From Azospirillum sp. TSH64 (GTDB lineage: Bacteria; Pseudomonadota; Alphaproteobacteria; Azospirillales; Azospirillaceae), in NCBI RefSeq assembly GCF_003116035.1, contig NZ_LGQW01000015.1:4606259-4670258 (forward strand): a DNA stretch of 64,000 bases. The letters are read 5' to 3'. Below, piece by piece: positions 53,745 through 64,000 of this stretch. Under the pieces are notes generated by a model, which had not been told where the DNA came from, searched no databases, and was given only the letters and a program-made list of their open reading frames with translations. A program made the position numbers and the translations under genes. The stretch's first letter is position 1. Each line of letters begins with the position of its first letter.

Positions 53745-54560
53745 CTACTCCTCCGCCTCCTCCCCATCGCCGTTGGCCGCGTCGCTGCCGTCGGCGACAT
53801 GCACCTGGCAGTCGGCGTTGCTCAGCACCTCCATCAACTCGGCCGGCGGCAGGCGGTCGGTGAACAGCGCGTCGAGCACGCTGACGTCGGCCATGCGGAT
53901 CATGGCGTTGCGGCCGAACTTGGTGTGGTCGGTGACCAGGAAGACCCGGCGCGAGCTTTCGATGATAGCGCGGGCGACGCGGACCTCCTGCTCGTCGTAA
54001 TCCAGCAGGTCGCCTTCGCTGTCGATGCCGCTGATGCCGATGATGCCGATGTCCACCTTGTAGCGGCGGATGAACTCCACCGTCGCCTCGCCGATGATGC
54101 CGCCGTCGCGCTCGCGCACGAGGCCGCCGGCGATGGACAGGGCGAAGTTCGTGTTCTTGTGCAGGATGGTGGCGACGTTCAGGTTGTTGGTCAGCACCCG
54201 CAGCCGCTTGTGGCCGAGCAGGGCCTGGGCGACCGCCTCCGTCGTCGTGCCGATGTTGAGGAACAGCGAGGCGTCCTCCGGCACATGGCGGGCGACCAGT
54301 TCGGCGATGCGGCGCTTCTCCTCCGCCATCAGGGTCTGGCGCGTGGAGTAGGCGATGTTCTCCACGCTGGACGGCACGGTGACGCCGCCGCGGAAGCGCC
54401 GGACGGCCGACTGGCCGGCCAGATGCTCGATGTCGCGGCGGATGGTCTGCGGCGTGACGTCGAAATGTTCGGCCAGCCATTGGATCTGCACCATGCCTTT
54501 GGCATGGACCAGGGCCACGATTTCCTGCTGGCGGCGTTCGGCGTCCAGGCGCGCATCCAT
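53745..54560 (-). CDS. glpR: DeoR-family glycerol regulon repressor GlpR
   Basis: A 271-residue repressor. The N-terminal helix-turn-helix is [20 protein letters not shown] with [17 protein letters not shown]. The DeoR effector domain follows ([58 protein letters not shown]), the pattern of glycerol-3-phosphate-responsive GlpR proteins. The acidic tail is short. It is transcribed away from the chemoreceptor-glpD region, and a GAACAT-type palindrome before glpD (57205-57219) is a candidate target. Confidence 0.9.
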   Translation of the reverse strand: MDARLDAERRQQEIVALVHAKGMVQIQWLAEHFDVTPQTIRRDIEHLAGQSAVRRFRGGVTVPSSVENIAYSTRQTLMAEEKRRIAELVARHVPEDASLFLNIGTTTEAVAQALLGHKRLRVLTNNLNVATILHKNTNFALSIAGGLVRERDGGIIGEATVEFIRRYKVDIGIIGISGIDSEGDLLDYDEQEVRVARAIIESSRRVFLVTDHTKFGRNAMIRMADVSVLDALFTDRLPPAELMEVLSNADCQVHVADGSDAANGDGEEAEE

Positions 54561-54882
54561 CGGTGGGCTGTCTCCGGTCTCGAAAGGGGGGCGCTGAGTG
54601 AATCAGATGCGCGCGATGGGTCAAAGCGAAAAGGCGACGGTTCCGGCGCCCGGCTGGAGTTGCGGCACCGTACGCCGGATATTGTTCGTAGCACAAGCAT
54701 GTTTCTTTACGAAAATGAACGCGCATGCTATGACAGGATCTACGCGGTTCCGATGTCTGCCCGATGCCGTCAGCCCGATCAGGGTTTGCCGCGACTGACG
54801 GCTGTCGCCGCCATCCTTCAAACTTGTCGCGACGCTCAACGGTCCGGCCTGCCGACATAAAGATAACGTATAGGAGAGGAAT
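54561..54882. promoter_or_regulatory. Divergent region between glpR and a chemoreceptor gene
   Basis: These 322 bases hold no gene. Around 54698-54722 the sequence GCATGTTTCTTTACGAAAAT followed by GAACGCGCATGC has TTTC/GAAA half-sites and a GAACG run like those before glpD, so GlpR autoregulation is possible. No consensus -24/-12 element was found. Confidence 0.35.
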
Positions 54883-57087
54883 ATGACGCAACTGACGCCA
54901 GCCGGGGGGCGGCGGGGTGTTCGGCTCGGCATTCAGGGGCGGCTGTTTCTGGCCTTCGGCGGGGTGGCGATGCTCGCCGCCTTCGCCAGCGTGATGGCAT
55001 GGTGGTCGCTGACCGAGACCGGACGGTCGATGGACCAGATCGGCCGCAGCAGCGTGCCGGCCATCGTCCGCTCGCTCAATCTGGCGAAGGACAGCACCGC
55101 GATCGCCGCCGACGCGCCTGCGGTGGCGGCCTCGCGCGATGCGGCGGAACTGACGGAGCGGATGGATGGCCTGACCAGGCGGCTGGCGGCCCTGCGCGAC
55201 CGCATCGGGGCGATGCGCAGCCAGTCCGGCGGAGGACATGGCGGGCCGGCCGGCGGTATGGAGGCCGGCGGCATGGCCGCGGATGCGGATGCGGTCGCCA
55301 AGCTGCTGGAGCGCATGGGGGCGGCACTCGACACGCTGGGCAAGCGCACCGCCGAACGGCTGGCGATGGAGGAGAAGCTCAACACGCTGGTCGCCGACGC
55401 GGTGATGGCGCACGAGGACTTCACCGATCTGGTGGCGCCGCTGCTGGAGGTGTCGACCCTGTCGGTCAACAATGTGGTGGGCGATCTGGCCGCCGCGCAG
55501 GCGGTCGAAACCGCAACCGGGCTGGGCCGCCGGCTGGCGCAGGAGGAGCTTCCGGTCATCACCCAGCTGATGAACGTGCAGGCCAACGGCAACCTTGCCT
55601 TCGGCATGATCGCCGCCGCCTCCAGCGTGCCGCATGGGGCGACGCTGAACAACATCCGGTCGAAGTACAATTGGGCGCTGCTGCGCGTCGACAACGCCAT
55701 CGGCGCCTTGCCGAAGGACAGCCAGGACCGGCCGTCGCTGGTCAAGGCGCGCGATGGGCTCGCCGCTTTCGGCGGCGGCGCCGGCAGCGTCTTCCGCCTG
55801 CGCGACGAGCAGGCGCGCATCACCGCCGACATCGAAAGCGCGCTGGCCGAGACGGTGCGGCTGACCGCCGACCTGAACGGCACCATCGATGCGGTGGTCG
55901 CGCACCAGCAGGAGCGCACCGATGCCGATGTGACGCGGACCGAAACGGCGATTTCCGGTGCGGTCGCGGTGCAGGGCGGGGCTGCGGCGGTCGTCGTGCT
56001 GTCGAGCCTGCTGATCGCCTGGTTCTATGTCCGCAACCGGCTGACCCGGCGGCTGATGCGGGTGATCGACGCCATGCGCGCCGTGGCCGGCGGCGATCTG
56101 GCCGTCGACGCCGCGGTCGGCGGGCGCGATGAGATCGCCGAGATGGCGGGGATCGTCGGCGTCTTCCGCGACAAGAGTGCCGAGATCGCCCGCTTGCAGG
56201 AGGACCAGGACGCGATGAAGCAGGCGGCCGACGCCGAGCGGTCGCGCACCATCCAGTCGATCACCGCGAGCATCGAGGCCAGCGTGAAGGAGGCGTCCCG
56301 CCACATCAGCACCGCATCGGCCGACATGCGCGAGGCGTCGGAGGGGATGTCCACCACCGCCGAGCAGACCTGCCGCCGGATGACCGACGTGCGGTCGGCG
56401 GTCGCCGACACCGCTACGAACGTGCAGACGGTGGCCGCCACCGCCAGCCAGCTTTCCGCCTCCATCGGCGAGATCACGCGGCGGGTCGGCGATTCCAGCC
56501 AGATCGCCCGCAGTGCCGTGGCGGAGGCGCGCAGCACCAACGACCTGATGGTTGAACTCGCGGCCGCCGCGCAGAAGATCGGCGACGTGGTCGGCATGAT
56601 CAACGCCATCGCCGGACAGACCAACCTGCTGGCCCTGAACGCCACCATCGAGGCGGCGCGGGCGGGCGAGGCCGGGCGCGGCTTTGCCGTGGTGGCGGAG
56701 GAGGTGCGCAGCCTTGCCGGCCAGACCGCCAAGGCGACGGAGGAGATCGCCCAGCAGGTCCAGGCGGTGCGCACGACGGCGCAGGGAGCGGTGTCGGCCA
56801 TCGACGACATCGGCCGCACCATCAGCCGCATCGACGAGATCACCGCCATGGTCGCCGCCGCGGTCGAGGAGCAGTCCGCCGCCACCGACGAGATCGCGCG
56901 CAGCATCAACCACGCCTCCGACGCGGTGCAGAGCATCGCCGACACGGTGGTTTCGGTTGACGATGCGGTGAACCGCACCGGCAGCGCCGCCGCCCAGGTG
57001 GTGGACGCCACCCGCGCGCTTTCGCAACGGTCCGAAAGCCTGAGCGAGGATATCGACCGCCTGCTGGGCCGCATCCGCGCGGCGTGA
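54883..57087 (+). CDS. Membrane methyl-accepting chemotaxis protein in the glp locus
   Basis: A 734-residue chemoreceptor. Membrane helices are at about 21-41 ([20 protein letters not shown]) and 366-383 ([18 protein letters not shown]), enclosing a periplasmic helical domain of about 320 residues with a Gly/Met-rich insert ([16 protein letters not shown]). HAMP follows (about 385-440), then the signalling domain with tip [19 protein letters not shown]. No C-terminal CheR-binding pentapeptide is seen. AGGAGAGGA precedes the ATG. It lies between glpR and glpD, so a glycerol-related ligand is an obvious but unproven idea. Confidence 0.93.
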   Translation: MTQLTPAGGRRGVRLGIQGRLFLAFGGVAMLAAFASVMAWWSLTETGRSMDQIGRSSVPAIVRSLNLAKDSTAIAADAPAVAASRDAAELTERMDGLTRRLAALRDRIGAMRSQSGGGHGGPAGGMEAGGMAADADAVAKLLERMGAALDTLGKRTAERLAMEEKLNTLVADAVMAHEDFTDLVAPLLEVSTLSVNNVVGDLAAAQAVETATGLGRRLAQEELPVITQLMNVQANGNLAFGMIAAASSVPHGATLNNIRSKYNWALLRVDNAIGALPKDSQDRPSLVKARDGLAAFGGGAGSVFRLRDEQARITADIESALAETVRLTADLNGTIDAVVAHQQERTDADVTRTETAISGAVAVQGGAAAVVVLSSLLIAWFYVRNRLTRRLMRVIDAMRAVAGGDLAVDAAVGGRDEIAEMAGIVGVFRDKSAEIARLQEDQDAMKQAADAERSRTIQSITASIEASVKEASRHISTASADMREASEGMSTTAEQTCRRMTDVRSAVADTATNVQTVAATASQLSASIGEITRRVGDSSQIARSAVAEARSTNDLMVELAAAAQKIGDVVGMINAIAGQTNLLALNATIEAARAGEAGRGFAVVAEEVRSLAGQTAKATEEIAQQVQAVRTTAQGAVSAIDDIGRTISRIDEITAMVAAAVEEQSAATDEIARSINHASDAVQSIADTVVSVDDAVNRTGSAAAQVVDATRALSQRSESLSEDIDRLLGRIRAA

Positions 57088-57204
57088 GCCTGGTGCGGGG
57101 AGGGGAGCCGGATCAGCCTTATTTCCGATAGGAAAGACGCTCGATCCGGCGTAGCCTCAGAAACATGGTCCGTTGAACAAACATTTTCCTTTTCAAACGC
57201 GAAC

Positions 57205-57219
57205 GAACATTCTATGTTC
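57205..57219. promoter_or_regulatory. Candidate GlpR operator before glpD
   Basis: GAACAT-TCT-ATGTTC is a perfect palindrome 56 bases before the glpD ATG, resembling the half-sites of the E. coli GlpR operator. Extra GAACG, CGAAACGAAA and TTTTC motifs flank it. Confidence 0.6.
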
Positions 57220-57274
57220 CGAAACGAAAGCGGCCGGGTTCGAGAAGGAACCGCCGCGGTACGGAGAGGAACCC

Positions 57275-58842
57275 ATGGCAAACGAGTCCGCGGTTACCGA
57301 CCTTCTGATCGTCGGCGGCGGCGTCAACGGGGCGGGCATCGCCCGCGACGCGGTCGGGCGCGGGATGTCGGTGGTGCTGTGCGAACAGGGCGACCTTGCG
57401 GGCGCCACCTCGTCGGCCAGCACCAAGCTGATTCACGGCGGCCTGCGCTATCTCGAATATTACGAATTCCGTCTGGTGCGCGAGGCGCTGCAGGAGCGCG
57501 AGGTGCTGCTGCGCGCTGCGCCGCACATCATCTGGCCGCTGCGCTTCGTCCTGCCGCACGACAGCAGCATGCGCCCGGCCTGGATGGTCCGCATCGGCCT
57601 GTTCCTTTACGATCATCTGGGCAAGCGCAAGCTGCTGCCGGGCTCGCACGGCGTCGACCTGACCAGTGCGCCGGCGGGAAAGCCGCTGGCGGGCGGCTTC
57701 ACCAAGGCGTTTGAATATTCCGATTGCTGGGTCGAGGACAGCCGGCTGGTCGTGCTGAACGCGATGGACGCGCGGGCCCGCGGTGCGGAGATCCTGACCC
57801 GCACCCGTTGCGAGAAGGCCGAACGGAAGGGCGGCCTGTGGGAAGCGACGCTGGTCGACACCTACACCGGAGCCACCCGCACCGTCCGTGCCCGTGCGCT
57901 GGTCAATGCCGCCGGCCCCTGGGTGCGCGAGATGATCGCCAAGCGCACCGGCGTCACCGTCGACAAGTCGGTCCGTCTGGTCAAGGGCAGCCACATCGTC
58001 GTGCCGAAGATGTTCGACGGCGACCATGCCTACATCTTCCAGAACGATGACCGCCGCATCGTCTTCGCCATCCCGTACGAGCGCGATTTCACCCTGATCG
58101 GCACCACCGACCTCGATTATTCGGGCGACCCCGGCTTGGTGGCGATCTCCCCTGAGGAAATCGCCTACATGTGCCGGGCGGTGTCGCGCTACTTCGCCAA
58201 GCCGGTGCGCGAGAGCGACGTGGTGTGGACCTACAGCGGCGTCCGGCCGCTGTTCGACGATGCCAGCGGCAACGCCTCGGCCGTCACCCGCGACTATGTG
58301 CTGGAGATGGACGAGCCGGCCGGCGACGCGCCGATGCTGTCGATCTTCGGCGGCAAGATCACCACCTTCCGCCGGCTGGCGGAGGAGGCGACGGAAAAGC
58401 TCGGCAAGGCGCTGGGCAAGGGCGGCATCACCTGGACCGCCGACGTGGCGCTTCCCGGCGGCGACATCGCCAACGCCGATTTCGCCGGCTTCCTGGCGGG
58501 GCTGAAGCGCAGCCGGCCCTGGCTGCCCGATGCGCTGGCCCTGCGGCTGGCGCGCGCCTACGGCACGCGGGTCGAGCGGCTGCTGGGCGACGCCAAGGGG
58601 CTGGACGATCTGGGCATCGATTTCGGGGGCGGCGTCTTTGAGGCCGAACTCGACTATGCCGCGCGGGAGGAGTTCGCCATGACCGGCGACGACTTCCTGT
58701 GGCGGCGCTCCAAACTTGGGCTGCACCTGGACGCGAATGTCCGGGAGGCCATCGGCGGCTGGTTCGACCGGCGCCGCGAAGCAACGGCCAACAGGGGTAC
58801 GGGCGGCGATACCGCCACCCTGCGGTCGATGGGAGGAACGCG

Positions 58843-58846
<4 letters not shown>
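57275..58846 (+). CDS. glpD: Aerobic glycerol-3-phosphate dehydrogenase
   Basis: A 523-residue FAD enzyme of the inner-membrane face that oxidises glycerol-3-phosphate to dihydroxyacetone phosphate and passes electrons to quinone. The FAD site is DLLIVGGGVNGAGIARDAVG, followed by SSASTKLIHGGLRYLEYYEF, VNAAGPWV and IGTTDLDYSGDP, all typical of GlpD. The C-terminal DAO_C domain is present. GGAGAGGAA precedes the ATG. The stop overlaps the glpS start (GTGA), so dehydrogenase and importer are translationally coupled. Confidence 0.96.
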
Positions 58847-59946
<1,100 letters not shown>

Positions 59947-59959
59947 GGGGGCGGGAGCG

Positions 59960-61048
<1,089 letters not shown>

Positions 61049-61062
61049 GGAGGCTCGAAGCC

Positions 61063-62804
<1,742 letters not shown>

Positions 62805-62817
62805 GGGAGATCGCGTC

Positions 62818-63096
62818 ATGGATATGGACTGGATGGCGTGGACCACGCCGACCGCGATCTTCTTCCTGTGCATCGCCCTGATGCTGGCCGGCATGACGGT
62901 CTGGGAGGTGGTGTCGCCGACGGTGGAGGCCAAGGGCTTCCTGCCGATGCGCACCACCCGAGGCGACCGCCTGTTCATCGGCCTGCTCGGCAGTGCCTTC
63001 ATCCATCTGGGCTGGCTCGCCGCGACCGACGCGTCGCTGTGGGGCGCCTCTGCGGTCGCGCTGGTCTGGATCGCCCTGGTCATCCGCTTCGGCTGA
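62818..63096 (+). CDS. glpU: DUF2160 small membrane protein of the glycerol importer operon
   Basis: A 92-residue protein with three membrane helices (TPTAIFFLCIALMLAGMTVW; FIGLLGSAFIHLGWLA; ASAVALVWIALVIRF). DUF2160 proteins regularly lie between permease and binding-protein genes of glycerol ABC operons (glpU). Their role is unknown. GGGAG is 8 bases before the ATG, 13 bases after glpQ. Confidence 0.87.
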   Translation: MDMDWMAWTTPTAIFFLCIALMLAGMTVWEVVSPTVEAKGFLPMRTTRGDRLFIGLLGSAFIHLGWLAATDASLWGASAVALVWIALVIRFG

Positions 63097-63227
63097 GGGA
63101 AAACAGAGTTTCCAAGGGATTCGTCACTGCCGCCAAGACGGCATCTGACGAGGTGAGCGGCAGTTTCCGCCGGTAAGAGCAATACGAAACGTCAACCCGA
63201 CATCAAGTCGATCAAGTGGGAGGAAGC

Positions 63228-64000
<773 letters not shown>

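Noticed and set aside
53605-57027. Upstream extension of guaC through glpR and the chemoreceptor
   Set aside because: The conserved GMP reductase start is at 53604. The extension has low-complexity His/Arg/Gly-rich sequence opposite or out of frame with known genes.

Overview
This is a high-GC, gene-dense chromosome or chromid segment from an alphaproteobacterium. Gene content (fliP-fliG cluster, fused NrtC/NrtD ATPase, nirBD-nasA-cobA operon, glpD-glpSTPQUV operon, TIGR02302 protein, NodD-like LysR) fits a Rhodospirillales member such as Azospirillum. The taxon is inferred from gene content and style only. No rRNA, tRNA or CRISPR array was seen.

Layout. 0-3 kb: end of a flagellar cluster (fliP, a stand-alone FlhB C-terminal-like protein, fliG, a FliK-tail-like protein). 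3-8.2 kb, minus strand: aldo/keto reductase and the nitrate ABC transporter nrtA-nrtB-nrtCD. 8.2-9.0 kb: divergent control region. 9.0-15.6 kb, plus strand: nirB-nirD-nasA-cobA, which reduces imported nitrate to ammonium and supplies a siroheme precursor. 15.5-21.2 kb: NlpC/P60 hydrolase, saccharopine dehydrogenase-like enzyme, K+ channel, outer-membrane porin, 3-hydroxybutyryl-CoA dehydrogenase. 21.3-24.3 kb: a sigma-54-linked NitT/TauT-type ABC importer whose terminator is split by a 2.1-kb insertion sequence (24.35-26.44 kb). 26.5-30.3 kb: LysR regulator divergent from a two-subunit molybdenum hydroxylase. 30.3-45.5 kb: mixed housekeeping and stress genes (mug, GMC oxidoreductase, DUF4142/PRC protein, TIGR02302 protein, DMT transporter, FlaF/DUF2934 protein, outer-membrane barrel, kinase, UspA, hemerythrin). 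45.5-47.4 kb: uvrC. 47.4-52.5 kb: an AT-richer, poorly coding island with an AraC regulator, an EAL phosphodiesterase and a soluble double-PAS chemoreceptor. 52.5-64 kb: guaC, then the glycerol locus glpR, a chemoreceptor, glpD and the ABC importer glpSTPQUV (glpV runs off the window).

How the parts work together. The nitrate region is a complete uptake-and-assimilation unit. Both divergent operons carry a consensus -24/-12 promoter followed by a leader with hexaloop hairpins and an intrinsic terminator, the layout expected for NasT (ANTAR) antitermination; nasS/nasT are not in the window. The glp region is a complete glycerol uptake and oxidation unit with its DeoR-type repressor. Two stress-type genes (33.6 and 43.6 kb) share a GGAAC-N16-GGTT element resembling EcfG general-stress promoters.

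The least ordinary items are the paired attenuator leaders, an IS that duplicated exactly the loop of a terminator, a dispersed palindromic repeat translated inside cobA, and two ABC importers (Nrt, Glp) whose ATPase pairs are asymmetric in the same way.
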